The position numbers were made by a program, and so were the translations under genes. A stretch of DNA of 64,000 nt from Streptomyces actuosus (lineage in GTDB: Bacteria > Actinomycetota > Actinomycetes > Streptomycetales > Streptomycetaceae): the NCBI RefSeq assembly GCF_016921115.1, contig NZ_JAFFZS010000005.1:248001-312000 (forward strand), read 5' to 3'. Numbering within the stretch: the first letter of the stretch is position 1; each line of letters opens with the position of its first letter. Below the pieces are notes generated by a model that worked only from the letters and a program-made list of their open reading frames with translations, made no database searches and was not told where the DNA came from. Shown piece by piece: positions 1 to 7,982 of this stretch.

Positions 1-462
1 GCCGAGTTCGGTGCCGTCCAGCAGGAAGCGGACGTCGTACGTCACGGACCGCGCGGGCGCCGTGGCGTCGGCCGGCCGGTCGGTGGTGACCTCCATGGTC
101 AGCTCGCCCGGGGCGCCGGCGTGCGCGGCGAACAGGCCGGGCAGCCGCATCTCCCAGGACTGCAGGACGAACTTGGTGCCGGAGTCGACGCCGAGGTGGG
201 CGTGGGCGCCGTAGGTCTCGGCCTGCCGCGCGCACTCCAGCAGCAGCACCGGGTCGATCACGGTGCGGCCGGGGTGGTCGGTGAAGCAGGCGTGGGACGA
301 AGGAAGCTGGGCGCCCGCGAGGAAGCGGGAGCCGTCCACCGCCGACGTGTCGGTGAGGAAGACCTCCGACAGCGCCCGGCGGTGCAGCAGGCGCCGGTCG
401 ACGGACCGGAAGAACTCGAGCTCCCGGACCTGCGGGGCGAAGGCATTGGTGGACACCGGCAT
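1..462 (-). CDS. AfsA-like gamma-butyrolactone biosynthesis protein (3' end cut by window edge)
   Basis: Only the first 154 codons are inside the window; AfsA-family proteins are usually about 300 residues. The protein starts MPVSTNAF and then carries the family signature: LLHRRALSEVFLTD (about residues 21-34), AQLPSSHACFTDH, and DPVLLLECARQAETYGAH. These match the first hot-dog-like domain of AfsA/ScbA/MmfL proteins, which condense dihydroxyacetone phosphate with a beta-ketoacyl-ACP to make A-factor type signals. The ATG at 462 has GAGAGGGG about 10 nt upstream. It is divergent from the binding-protein gene at 720 and has inverted repeats upstream at 515-542 and 593-614. No butyrolactone receptor gene is visible in the window, so the partner regulator would lie further left or elsewhere. 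The family call is firm; the exact signal is unknown. Confidence 0.85.
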   Translation of the reverse strand, partial: MPVSTNAFAPQVRELEFFRSVDRRLLHRRALSEVFLTDTSAVDGSRFLAGAQLPSSHACFTDHPGRTVIDPVLLLECARQAETYGAHAHLGVDSGTKFVLQSWEMRLPGLFAAHAGAPGELTMEVTTDRPADATAPARSVTYDVRFLLDGTELG

Positions 463-514
463 CGGTGGGTAACCCCTCTCTCGCAACTGACGGGAACGAC
501 GCTAGGGAGGGGCT

Positions 515-542
515 CTTTCACGCCGCTGTCGCTGCGTGAAAG
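515..542. promoter_or_regulatory. Perfect 9-bp inverted repeat upstream of the afsA-like gene
   Basis: CTTTCACGC (515-523) and GCGTGAAAG (534-542) are perfect inverted arms separated by 10 bp. The repeat lies about 50 bp before the afsA-like ATG, just upstream of a possible -10 element TAGCGT read on the minus strand at 504-499. It could be an operator at the -35 region or a hairpin in a longer leader. No protein can be assigned. Confidence 0.4.
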
Positions 543-592
543 GTGCGGTCTGCGGGGGGTGTTGCCCCGCCGAAACGGTATTTTTTGTTTCA

Positions 593-614
593 ACAGACCT
601 GCTTTCCTGTATGT
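593..614. promoter_or_regulatory. Candidate ARE (gamma-butyrolactone receptor operator)
   Basis: This is a 22-bp pseudo-palindrome with arms ACAGACC (593-599) and TGTATGT (608-614) around an axis at 603.5. Each 11-bp half matches 8 of 11 positions of the half-site known for ArpA/ScbR-type receptors (A/C-C-A/G-A/T-A-C-C-G-A/G-C-C). The site lies between the afsA-like gene and the divergent binding-protein gene, where butyrolactone-controlled operators are usually found. It is a moderate match, not an experimental site. Confidence 0.5.
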
Positions 615-719
615 GAAGGCCGTGTGATTGGGTGAGCCGCGCCACCAGGGGAGGTGGCCGCCACGGGGGAATGGCACGCACGCGGGGGCCCGTTCCGGGC
701 CCGGGGAGGACAACTACTC

Positions 720-2276
720 ATGCGATCGATTCGCATGCGGATCCTGCTGGCGGTACTGGTCCTGACGGCCGCTGCAGTGGGTGGATGGCAACTGCTGCCG
801 TCCGGACAGGACAACGGCAAGAGCATCGTGGTCGGTACGACGGACAGCGTCACCTCGCTCGACCCGGCCGGCGCCTACGACGCCGGCTCATGGGCCCTGT
901 TCAGCAACGTCTACCAGTCGTTGCTGACCTACGAGCCCGGCGGCATCCAGCCGGTCCCGGACGCGGCCACGAGCTGCGCCTTCGACGCCGGCAGCCTGAC
1001 GACGTACCGCTGCACCCTGCGGGAGGGGATGACCTTCCCCAGCGGACGTCACGTGACGGCGCAGGACGTGAAGTTCTCCTTCGACCGGGTCAAGAAGATC
1101 AACTCCGACGTCGGTCCGGCCGCCCTGCTCTCCACCCTCGCCTCGGTGGACGCCCAGGGCCTGAAGGTGACCTTCCACCTGGCGTCGCCGGACGCGACCT
1201 GGCCGTTCAAGGTGGCCACCGGCGCGGGCTCGATCGTGGACTCCGAGCGCTACCCGGCCGACGCGCTCCGCACCGACTCGGGTGTCGACGGCACCGGTCC
1301 CTACACGCTCACGGCGTACGACAAGGGATCCTCTGCGCAGCTGGCGCCCAACTCGCACTACAAGGGCGCCGCCAAGACGGCCGGCGACCCCGTGGAACTG
1401 CGGTACTACGAGGACCCCAAGGCACTGAACGCGGCCTGGGAGGCGAAGGAGGTCCAGGTCGCCACCCGGCAGCTGCCGCCGGACGTTCTCTCCGGTCTCA
1501 ACCCGAGCGACCCGGGCAAGCGGGTCTCCGAGGCCGACAGCTCCGACATCCGCAACCTGTACTTCAACACCCGCAAGGGCTCGCCGCTGCACGACACCCG
1601 CGTCCGCCGGGCCGTCGCCTGGCTGATCGACCGTGAGCGGCTGGCCGGCACCGTGTACGACGGCACGGTGGATCCGCTCTACTCGCTGATCCCGACCGGA
1701 CTGGTCGGCCACACCACGTCGTTCTTCGACGCCTACCCGACACGGGACGCGGACAAGGCGCGCGAGCTGCTCACCGAGGCCGGCGTCGAACTGCCCGTCC
1801 GGTTCACCTACGGCTACGGCACCGGCAGCGGCGCCGTCGCGCAGGAGGCGAAGGAGATCAAGCGCCAGCTGGAGGCGTCCGGCCTGTTCAAGGTGACGGT
1901 CAAGGGCTACGAGTGGACCGACTTCCAGAAGCGCTGGGCCACCGGCAAGCTCGACGCCTACGCAGTCGGCTGGGTCGCGGACTACCCGGACCCCGACACC
2001 TTCGCCGGGCCCCTCGTCGGCAGCGACGGCACGATGAACACCGGCTACAGCAGCAAGGCCGTCGACCATCTGATCAAGACCTCGCAGCAGTACGCCGACC
2101 GCGGCCGGTCCGCCGAGGACTTCCGCTCCCTCCAGGAGGACATCGCCGAGGACGTCCCGGTCATCCCGCTGTGGCAGAGCAAGGAGTACGTCGTCACCAG
2201 CGAGGACGTCGGCGGCGGCCAGTACCTGACGGACGGCAGCGGCGTGTTCCGGCTGTGGAGCCTGAACTGGATCTGA
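720..2276 (+). CDS. Family 5 extracellular solute-binding protein (peptide/nickel ABC transporter type)
   Basis: This is a 518-residue SBP_bac_5 protein, the periplasmic-type receptor of an oligopeptide ABC importer. The N-terminus MRSIRMRILLAVLVLTAAAVGGW is a signal sequence or membrane anchor with no lipobox cysteine, unusual for a Gram-positive binding protein. The mature part shows the family pattern: VVGTTDSVTSLDPAGAYD near the start, FPSGRHVTAQDVKFSFDRV (about residues 120-140), a YFNTRKGSPLHDTRVRRAVAW segment and a GWVADYPDPDTF segment. The ATG at 720 follows GGGGAGGA with 8 nt spacing; upstream in-frame codons lack such a site. No permease or ATPase gene is adjacent, so it is an orphan receptor as seen here. 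A strong hairpin follows the stop. Confidence 0.88.
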   Translation: MRSIRMRILLAVLVLTAAAVGGWQLLPSGQDNGKSIVVGTTDSVTSLDPAGAYDAGSWALFSNVYQSLLTYEPGGIQPVPDAATSCAFDAGSLTTYRCTLREGMTFPSGRHVTAQDVKFSFDRVKKINSDVGPAALLSTLASVDAQGLKVTFHLASPDATWPFKVATGAGSIVDSERYPADALRTDSGVDGTGPYTLTAYDKGSSAQLAPNSHYKGAAKTAGDPVELRYYEDPKALNAAWEAKEVQVATRQLPPDVLSGLNPSDPGKRVSEADSSDIRNLYFNTRKGSPLHDTRVRRAVAWLIDRERLAGTVYDGTVDPLYSLIPTGLVGHTTSFFDAYPTRDADKARELLTEAGVELPVRFTYGYGTGSGAVAQEAKEIKRQLEASGLFKVTVKGYEWTDFQKRWATGKLDAYAVGWVADYPDPDTFAGPLVGSDGTMNTGYSSKAVDHLIKTSQQYADRGRSAEDFRSLQEDIAEDVPVIPLWQSKEYVVTSEDVGGGQYLTDGSGVFRLWSLNWI

Positions 2277-2306
2277 CGGCACCCGCGCCCGGCGCCCCGC
2301 CGGCCA

Positions 2307-2340
2307 CGCCGGTCCCGCACCCCCGGGTGCGGGACCGGCG
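2307..2340 (+). terminator. Strong hairpin after the binding-protein gene
   Basis: A 16-bp perfect stem (2307-2322 with 2325-2340) begins 31 nt after the stop codon of the binding-protein gene. There is no T-run, as is common for Streptomyces terminators. Confidence 0.7.
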
Positions 2341-2702
2341 CGCTCTCGCGGCACCACGGCCCGCGCACCGCGCATCCCGGCCTCGTGGTCCCCGGCACCG
2401 CGCCTCCAGCCACTGCGTGTCCCGGCACTGCGCCTTCCTCCCGGCATCCCCGCGCGGCTGCCGGCACCGAGCTTCCCGGTGCCGGAGTCCCCACCGCCCG
2501 CGCCTCCAGCCATCGCACCCGCGGGACACGCTCCCGCCACCCCGTCCCGCAGACCGCTCCCGCCCGGGCGAAGTTGCTCGGCCGGGCGGCGCAACGCGGT
2601 CCCGCCCGGGATGCCGCTCCTCGGCCACGGTGCTTTTCTGACGGCTGAACCCTCCGGGCCAGGTCCCGGCCGGGCCGGCACGTAGTGGAGGAGCAGGACA
2701 TC
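2341..2702. other. GC-rich spacer without a recognisable gene
   Basis: The stretch between the terminator and the small repeat ORF is very GC- and CG-rich, with loosely repeated CCGGCAC/CACCGCGCC phrases. Open frames here have no recognisable protein pattern. It may hold the antiporter operon promoter, but I see no convincing -35/-10 pair. Confidence 0.4.
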
Positions 2703-2840
2703 GTGAGTTCCACCGAGTGCGCACGGCGCGGAACCGGTCCCGCCCCGGCCTCCCCCGGTCCCGCCCCGGCCTCCCCCGGTCCCGCCCCGGCCTCCCCCGG
2801 TCCCGCCCCGGCCTCCCCCGGTCCCGCCACCGGCGGATGA
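2703..2840 (+). CDS. Possible 45-residue repeat peptide ORF upstream of the antiporter
   Basis: A GTG at 2703 is preceded by GGAGGAG with 9 nt spacing, as good a ribosome site as most in the window. The ORF reads VSSTECARRGT and then about four copies of GPAPASP, ending PATGG. The repeats come from a 21-bp tandem DNA repeat. Its stop (TGA, 2838-2840) overlaps an ATG at 2837 that opens a second 42-codon ORF, whose TGA in turn overlaps the GTG of the antiporter at 2962. This looks like translational coupling but could be chance in GC-rich DNA. No family is recognisable. Confidence 0.3.
   Translation: MSSTECARRGTGPAPASPGPAPASPGPAPASPGPAPASPGPATGG
2736..2828. repeat. 21-bp tandem repeat, 4.4 copies
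   Basis: The unit starting GGTCCCGCCCC and ending GCCTCCCCC is repeated identically at 2736, 2757, 2778 and 2799, plus 9 bp of a fifth copy. The unit length is a multiple of three, so the small ORF through it stays open and copy-number changes would not shift its frame. Confidence 0.95.
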
Positions 2841-2965
2841 CCGGCCCCGCTCACGCCGCCCCCCGGGGAACTCCCCTGGGCTCGGACCCACCGGCGACGA
2901 CGGCGTCCGACCCCGCGACGTGCCCGCGCCGTGCGGGCCTGCGGCGGGAGGCGAGGCAGGGGTGA
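2837..2965 (+). CDS. Possible 42-residue ORF bridging to the antiporter
   Basis: The ATG at 2837 overlaps the stop of the repeat ORF (ATGA). The frame encodes MTGPAHAAPRGTPLG... and ends at a TGA overlapping the antiporter GTG start (GTGA). The composition is Ala/Pro/Arg-rich with no recognisable domain. The main reason to list it is the double overlap; it may only be a leader that couples translation. Confidence 0.2.
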   Translation: MTGPAHAAPRGTPLGSDPPATTASDPATCPRRAGLRREARQG

Positions 2966-4722
2966 GCGACGACGACATCCTGCTGGGCATCGGGCTGACC
3001 GTGGCCCTCGCCGTCGGGTGCCAGATCCTCGCGACCAGGCTCCGCATCCCGGCCCTCATCCTGCTGTTGCCCGCCGGCTTCACCGTCGGCGCTCTCACCG
3101 ACGTCGTCCACCCCGACGAACTGCTGGGGGACACCTTCTCGCCGGTGGTGTCGGTGTCCGTGGCGCTCATCCTCTACGACGCCGCGCTGGGCCTGGACCT
3201 GCGCCACCTCAAGCGCGCGACCCGCAAGGTCGTCGTCCGGCTCATGGTGCTCGGCGTGATCCTCACCTGGGGGACCGTGCTGGGTCTCGGTCCGGTGCTG
3301 TTCGACGTCCCGGTGGCCGTGGCCAGCATGATCGGTGTCATTCTCGTGGTGTCCGGGCCGACCGTCGTCGGACCGCTGCTGGAGCACGTGAGGCCCTCGG
3401 AACGGGTGCGGCGGGTGCTGATGTGGGAGGGCACCCTCATCGACCCCGTCGGGGGCATCCTGGGCGCCGTCGTCTTCCACTCCATCGTCTCCGGCGGGCT
3501 GCGCAGCGGTCACTTCCGGTTCGGTTCGTTCCTCTCCGGCATCGCCGTCGGCCTCGTCGGCGGAGCCGTCGGCGTCGCCCTGCTGTGGCTCGCCCTGCGG
3601 TGGCTGCGGCTCGGGGAGACCCTCGGCACCCTCGCCCAACTCGCCACCGTCGTCGCGGTGGCCGCCGGCTGCGACATCGCCTTCGACGACACCGGACTCA
3701 TCGCCGCGATCGTCACCGGGCTCACCGTCGCGAACCTGCCCCGATTCGACATGCCCGCCCGCAGACCTTTCTTCGAGACCCTCGTCCAGCTGATCATCGG
3801 TCTGCTGTTCGTCACCATCTCGGCGACCGTGACGCCGGAGTCCCTCGTCCCGGTGCTGCTGCCCACGCTCGCTCTCGTCGTCCTGCTCGTCGTCGTGGTC
3901 CGCCCCCTGGTGACCGTGGTCTCCTGCGCCGCCACGGACCTCTCACCGCCCGAACGCGCCTTCGTCGGCTGGATGGCCCCGCGCGGCATCGTCGCCGCGT
4001 CCACCGCCACGACCTTCTCCGCCTCGCTCGCCTCCGCGGGACTGCGCGGCGCCGACAAGATCCTCCCCGTGGTCTTCCTGGTGATCGTCGGAACCGTCGT
4101 CGTCTACGGCCTGACCGCGAAACCCGTGTCCGTCCGGCTCGGCATCGCCCAGCCCGCGCGCGCCCGCCCGCTCCTCGTGGGCGGCGCGCCCTGGTCCGTC
4201 GATCTCGCGCGGACGCTGCGCGGCGCCGGAGTCGACGTGCTGATGTGGGCGGGCCTGGCCGAGGAGCGGGCCAGGGTCGAGGAGGCGGGCATCGAGCCGG
4301 CCGCCGGCGAGCTGATGGCCACCGCCACGGACCCGCAGGCCGTGCTGGAGGGCGTCACCGCCGTCTACCTGCTCACGGACGACGACGACTTCAACGCCCT
4401 CGCCTCCGTCGTCATGGCCGACAGGGTCGAGGGCCCCATCTACCGGGTCGGGCCGCCGCCCGGCAGCCAGGGCGTCGTCGCCCCCTACACCGGCGGCGCC
4501 ACCCTCTTCGGCCCCGAACTGGCCCGTCAGGCGCTGGTGGAACGTCACCGGCGCGGTGCCCGGTTCCACGTGCAGTCCGCCTCGGCACCCCGCCCCCCAG
4601 GGCACGACGCCCTGTTCCTCGTGAGCCGGGACGGTCGGCTGGAGCCCGTCACCGGCACTCCGCCCGACGGCCCGGCACCCGGCGACACACTCGTCCTCCT
4701 CGGCCCCGCCCCGCCCGACTGA
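2962..4722 (+). CDS. CPA-type cation/proton antiporter with a C-terminal TrkA-N-like domain
   Basis: This is a 586-residue protein. About the first 400 residues form a dense series of hydrophobic helices with Na+/H+ exchanger motifs SGPTVVGPLLE and EGTLIDPVGG (near residues 130-165). After the membrane part, about residues 405-500 look like a Rossmann-type TrkA-N regulatory domain: PLLVGGAPWSVDLARTLRGAG, then a YLLTDDDDFN stretch. This layout is typical of K+ or Na+/H+ antiporters that sense nucleotides. The GTG at 2962 gives VSDDDILLG directly before the first helix and overlaps the preceding small ORF. Upstream in-frame starts add only Pro/Ala-rich sequence. Ion specificity cannot be told from sequence. 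Confidence 0.85.
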   Translation: MSDDDILLGIGLTVALAVGCQILATRLRIPALILLLPAGFTVGALTDVVHPDELLGDTFSPVVSVSVALILYDAALGLDLRHLKRATRKVVVRLMVLGVILTWGTVLGLGPVLFDVPVAVASMIGVILVVSGPTVVGPLLEHVRPSERVRRVLMWEGTLIDPVGGILGAVVFHSIVSGGLRSGHFRFGSFLSGIAVGLVGGAVGVALLWLALRWLRLGETLGTLAQLATVVAVAAGCDIAFDDTGLIAAIVTGLTVANLPRFDMPARRPFFETLVQLIIGLLFVTISATVTPESLVPVLLPTLALVVLLVVVVRPLVTVVSCAATDLSPPERAFVGWMAPRGIVAASTATTFSASLASAGLRGADKILPVVFLVIVGTVVVYGLTAKPVSVRLGIAQPARARPLLVGGAPWSVDLARTLRGAGVDVLMWAGLAEERARVEEAGIEPAAGELMATATDPQAVLEGVTAVYLLTDDDDFNALASVVMADRVEGPIYRVGPPPGSQGVVAPYTGGATLFGPELARQALVERHRRGARFHVQSASAPRPPGHDALFLVSRDGRLEPVTGTPPDGPAPGDTLVLLGPAPPD

Positions 4723-4780
4723 CCGGTCCCGTCCAGCCCGCCGGCCGGGCCCGGCGCCGAGGTCCTTCGCGGTGCGGGCG

Positions 4781-4822
4781 GTGCCCCGAAAGGGGCGCGG
4801 GGGACTGCGCGACCGGCCACGA
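4781..4822. repeat. Streptomyces-type intergenic hairpin element (GTGCCCC-GAAA-GGGGCGC)
   Basis: A 7-bp stem (4781-4787 with 4792-4798, one G-T pair) closes a GAAA tetraloop and is followed by GGGGGACTGCGCGACCGGCCACGACG-like sequence. From memory, this hairpin plus tail recurs between genes in many Streptomyces genomes. Here it sits between the convergent antiporter and DUF389 genes, where it could also act as a terminator. Confidence 0.5.
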
Positions 4823-4872
4823 CGGTGCCGCGGACGACCTCCGGCAGGGTCGCGGAACGTCCGGCGGAGCGC

Positions 4873-5823
4873 TCAGCGCCGCGTCCGCCCGGCGACGCGG
4901 CGGGCCGCGCGGTGCCACAGCCCGCGTTGCAGACGCAGCGCGAGAACCCCGACGACCACGAGGATCACCACGTTCAGCACCAGCTGGATCAGCGAGCCCC
5001 GGGCCTCCCGCCAGTCGGCGAACGCGAGCGAGACGGCGACGTCCGAGGCGGCGGGGATCGTGGTCACGGAGATGAACACACCGAGCAGGGTGCTGGCGCG
5101 CGCCTCGGTCACCGACACGATCCCGACGATGCCGGCGAGAACGGCCACGGTCAGGGAGAAGACGTCGGGGGTGTCGATGAGGTGGGACACGGGCCGCAGC
5201 CCCGCGTCGAAGGCCCGGGACTGCAGGCCGATCGCGCGCGCGAGCGCGGCGAAGGCCAGCGTGACCGCGATGGCCAGCAGGAATCCCGCCGCCAGCGCGC
5301 GCGTCCCGTCCCGGATCCGGCGCCGGTCACGGCGGTCCAGACCGAGGGCGATGCTGGTGATCGCGTGGTACTCGGGGCCGACCACCATCGCCGCCACGAC
5401 GAGGATCTGCGAGTTCGTCATGATGCCGACCGAGCCGATCACCCCGGCGATCACCAGGAACAGGTAGAAGGACGGCGGATAGGTCCCCTCCTCCCGGATG
5501 TGGGCCTCGACCGCGGCCCACAGCGGGGTGTGCACGAGCACGCTCGGCCGCCCGGCCTCGATCTCCTCGGCGCGGTGCGAGAACAACAGGTCGACGCCGT
5601 CCACGGCGATCGACCCCGCCCGGTCGACGCCGAGCCGGCGCAGGCCGCCCAGCAGGGTGTTCGCGGCGCCCTTCACCACGTCGCACTCGATCGCGTCGGC
5701 CCCCGAGGCCCCGGCCGCCCTCAGGACCACCAGGTTGAGGACGAGTTCGTGGGGGGCCAGCAGGTCGACGGCCGGCCCGGTGAGCTCGGGCGGCACGACC
5801 ATGCGGAAGTGGACCAGATCCAT
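4873..5823 (-). CDS. DUF389 family membrane protein
   Basis: This is a 316-residue protein. The N-terminal ~135 residues are soluble (MDLVHFRMVVPPELTG start) and include a NTLLGGLRRLGVDRAGSI segment. Then come about six hydrophobic helices starting at YPPSFYLFLVIAGVIGSVGI, with the DUF389 hallmark MTNSQILVVAAMVVGPEYHA. The function of DUF389 proteins is not established. The ATG at 5823 follows AGGAGG by 5 nt, a near-ideal ribosome site. It lies downstream of gluconokinase on the same strand with a 180-bp gap and is convergent with the antiporter. Confidence 0.8.
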   Translation of the reverse strand: MDLVHFRMVVPPELTGPAVDLLAPHELVLNLVVLRAAGASGADAIECDVVKGAANTLLGGLRRLGVDRAGSIAVDGVDLLFSHRAEEIEAGRPSVLVHTPLWAAVEAHIREEGTYPPSFYLFLVIAGVIGSVGIMTNSQILVVAAMVVGPEYHAITSIALGLDRRDRRRIRDGTRALAAGFLLAIAVTLAFAALARAIGLQSRAFDAGLRPVSHLIDTPDVFSLTVAVLAGIVGIVSVTEARASTLLGVFISVTTIPAASDVAVSLAFADWREARGSLIQLVLNVVILVVVGVLALRLQRGLWHRAARRVAGRTRR

Positions 5824-6003
5824 CCGGACCTCCTGTGCCGGGTGTCGTCGCGGTCGCCGTCCGCTCGGGCCCGCCGGTGCGGCGACGGCGGCGGGGGTCT
5901 GCCGCCGTACGGCGGCCAGGCGGTACGGCGGCGGAGCGGCGCCATGGCGGAGCGGCACGGCGGTACGGCGCCGGGCCCGGCCCGTCCGGCCGGGACGGCA
6001 CCG

Positions 6004-6531
6004 TCACCCGTCCGGCCCGAGCACGGCTTCCAGCGCGGCCGACACGACCTGCTCCGGGGTGCCGGACGCGCCGACCGTGACGCCCGGTTCGTCGCGGTCC
6101 AGCGGATCCAGGGCGGCGTACTGGGAGCCGAGCAACTGCGCCGGCATGAAGTGCCCCTTCCTGTGCGCCCTCCGCTCCCCGGCGACCTCGGGGGTGAGCT
6201 CCAGATACACGAACCGCATCTCCGCACCGGTACGGCGGAACGCGTCGCGGTAGGAGTGCTTGAGCGACGAGCAGGCGACGACACCCCCGCGCCCGCTCGA
6301 TGCCGCGGCACGGATCCACTCCGCGAGCGACGCCAGCCACGGTCGCCGGTCGGCGTCGTCGAGCGGGTGACCGGACGCCATCTTGGTGCGGTTGGCGGCG
6401 GGATGGAGGTCGTCGCCCTCCAGGAACGGGACGCCGAGGCGGTGCGCGAGCCGGGACCCGACGGTGGACTTGCCGGCGCCGGACACGCCCATCACGACCA
6501 CCACCCGAGCACCGTCGACCACGTGGGCCAC
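6004..6531 (-). CDS. gntK: Gluconokinase
   Basis: This is a 175-residue small carbohydrate kinase that phosphorylates gluconate to 6-phosphogluconate for the pentose phosphate pathway. The Walker A motif GVSGAGKST is near residue 20, followed by LGVPFLEGDDLHPAANRTKMASG and the PLDDADRRPWL segment, all typical of GntK. The later ACSSLKHSYRD and HRKGHFMP segments also fit the family. The start is a choice between GTG 6531, 4 nt after GGAGG, and GTG 6522. A longer ATG frame from 6579 adds sequence with no ribosome site. No gluconate permease or GntR regulator is next to it. Confidence 0.9.
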   Translation of the reverse strand: MAHVVDGARVVVVMGVSGAGKSTVGSRLAHRLGVPFLEGDDLHPAANRTKMASGHPLDDADRRPWLASLAEWIRAAASSGRGGVVACSSLKHSYRDAFRRTGAEMRFVYLELTPEVAGERRAHRKGHFMPAQLLGSQYAALDPLDRDEPGVTVGASGTPEQVVSAALEAVLGPDG

Positions 6532-6670
6532 CCTTCCTCCCTGAGCTGACGGCGGAACACACGTGCTCCCCACTATCACCCGTCGGGCCGATCCGCGTCG
6601 CCCGTGCGCACCGCACGCCGGGCATGCCGCCCGCCGTGGCCGAGGCGAACGGCCCGGCCGCGGTCGGCGG

Positions 6671-7432
6671 TCACTCGGTGGCAGCCGCCCTGCGCCCGGG
6701 GTCCGGGAGGACCTTCGTCATCCCGGGGAGGAAGTCCGTGAACAGCTCGTGCACCTCCAGCACCAGGGGTCGCAGCACCCGGAACCGGGCCAGCGCCACC
6801 CCTCGCGCGGTCAGCCGCGCCCCCCGCTCGGCGAGCCGGTAGCTGCGCTCCCGTCCCTCCGTGCGGTCGAAGATCCAGTACAGGACGAGCCCCATCTGGG
6901 ACAGCCACATCAGTTCGGGCAGGACGTCCCGCAGTTCCTCGGGGACCTTCGTCCGCCGGGCCCCGGCCAGCACCTCGCGGTGGACGGAGACGGCCTCCAG
7001 CCGCGCGTGCTCCGACTCCTGCGAGAAGGGGCTGAGCGGGCTGTCCGGGTCGGCGGCGTTCTTGAAGAACTGCACGGCGAACTCGTGGTAGGGCGCCGCG
7101 ACGTCCAGCCAGGCCCGCAGCACTCCCGCGAGCCGGCTCTCCAAGTCGGTCTCCCGGTCCAGGATCTCCCGGACCGCTGCCCGGTGCTCGGCTGCGATCC
7201 GGTCGTAGAAGCCCTGGATCAGGTGCTCCTTGCCCGCGAAGTAGTAGTAGGCGTTGCCGACGGAGACCCCCGCCTCCTGGGCGATGGCCCGCATGGTCGT
7301 CCGGTCGTACCCCCGCTCCCGGAACAGCCGCATGGCCGTCTCCAGGATCAGCGCACGGGTCTGCTCGGACTTGCTGGGGCCGGCCGTCTCGTCGGGGCCG
7401 TCGTTCTCTACGGGGAGGGATTTCGCGGGCAC
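6671..7432 (-). CDS. TetR family transcriptional regulator
   Basis: This is a 253-residue regulator with an N-terminal helix-turn-helix at about residues 20-70 (RALILETAMRLFRERGYDR, MRAIAQEAGVSVGNAYYYF, KEHLIQGFY), the classic TetR DNA-binding core. The remaining ~180 residues are a helical ligand-binding domain of unknown effector. The recognition helix differs from that of butyrolactone receptors, so it is not an obvious partner of the afsA-like gene. The GTG at 7432 lacks a clear ribosome site, so the start is uncertain by several codons. Neighbours give no hint of the target. Confidence 0.88.
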   Translation of the reverse strand: MPAKSLPVENDGPDETAGPSKSEQTRALILETAMRLFRERGYDRTTMRAIAQEAGVSVGNAYYYFAGKEHLIQGFYDRIAAEHRAAVREILDRETDLESRLAGVLRAWLDVAAPYHEFAVQFFKNAADPDSPLSPFSQESEHARLEAVSVHREVLAGARRTKVPEELRDVLPELMWLSQMGLVLYWIFDRTEGRERSYRLAERGARLTARGVALARFRVLRPLVLEVHELFTDFLPGMTKVLPDPGRRAAATE

Positions 7433-7982
7433 GGGAAGAGAGCCTAACCAGTCACGCGGCCCCCGCCGGCCCAGCCCGTGGCGGGGCCGGCGTCCGTCCG
7501 TCCGGCGGCCGGGGCGCCGGTCCTTTCGGGCGGACCGTCGACCCACCCGGGGCCGGGGCGTCCGCCTCTTCGGAGGGGGGCGTCCGTCCACCCGTCCCCG
7601 TCCGGGCGGGTGCCCCCTCCGTCCCGCATGTCCCGCCACCGCGCCGCGGCCGGCACGGCCGCCCTGGCGAGTCGTACCCCCGGTCCGCCGGCGAGCCGGT
7701 GCGCCCTTGGGCGGTGCTCCCGCGAGGCCCACGGGACGACGATCCAGGCGGCGGTGTGGTGGACCTGCCCGGCGTCGTCGGCGGAGGTGGCCTTCCCCGG
7801 CGTGGCCCGGTGGTCCAGGTCCGCGAAGCGGTGGGGGCCGCCTCCTGCGCTCCGGCGGGCACCGGCTCCGGCGCACGGACTGCGGCTGCCGGGCCGGCCG
7901 ATCGCCCCGTTGACAGGGCGACTGCGGACCCGTTCTCGAGCGCGTTCGACGCGCCGTCGGCGCAGGGGGTCCGCCCTCCCGC
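7433..7982. other. 550-bp GC-rich gap with nothing recognised
   Basis: Frames stay open on both strands because the base composition is skewed, but none gives a recognisable protein or a start with a good ribosome site. The TetR promoter should lie at the left end. I see no repeat, RNA gene or convincing operator. Confidence 0.4.

Noticed and set aside
2736-2828. Short direct repeats that might suggest a CRISPR array
   Set aside because: The units are contiguous tandem copies without spacers.
888-3170. Long open minus-strand frame across the binding-protein gene and gap
   Set aside because: It is antisense to a clear family protein, is Arg/Gly/Pro-rich, and has no domain or ribosome site; typical of high-GC shadow frames.
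6671-7432. TetR protein considered as butyrolactone receptor for the afsA-like gene
   Set aside because: Its recognition helix and core sequence do not match ArpA/ScbR-type receptors, and it lies 6 kb away among unrelated genes.
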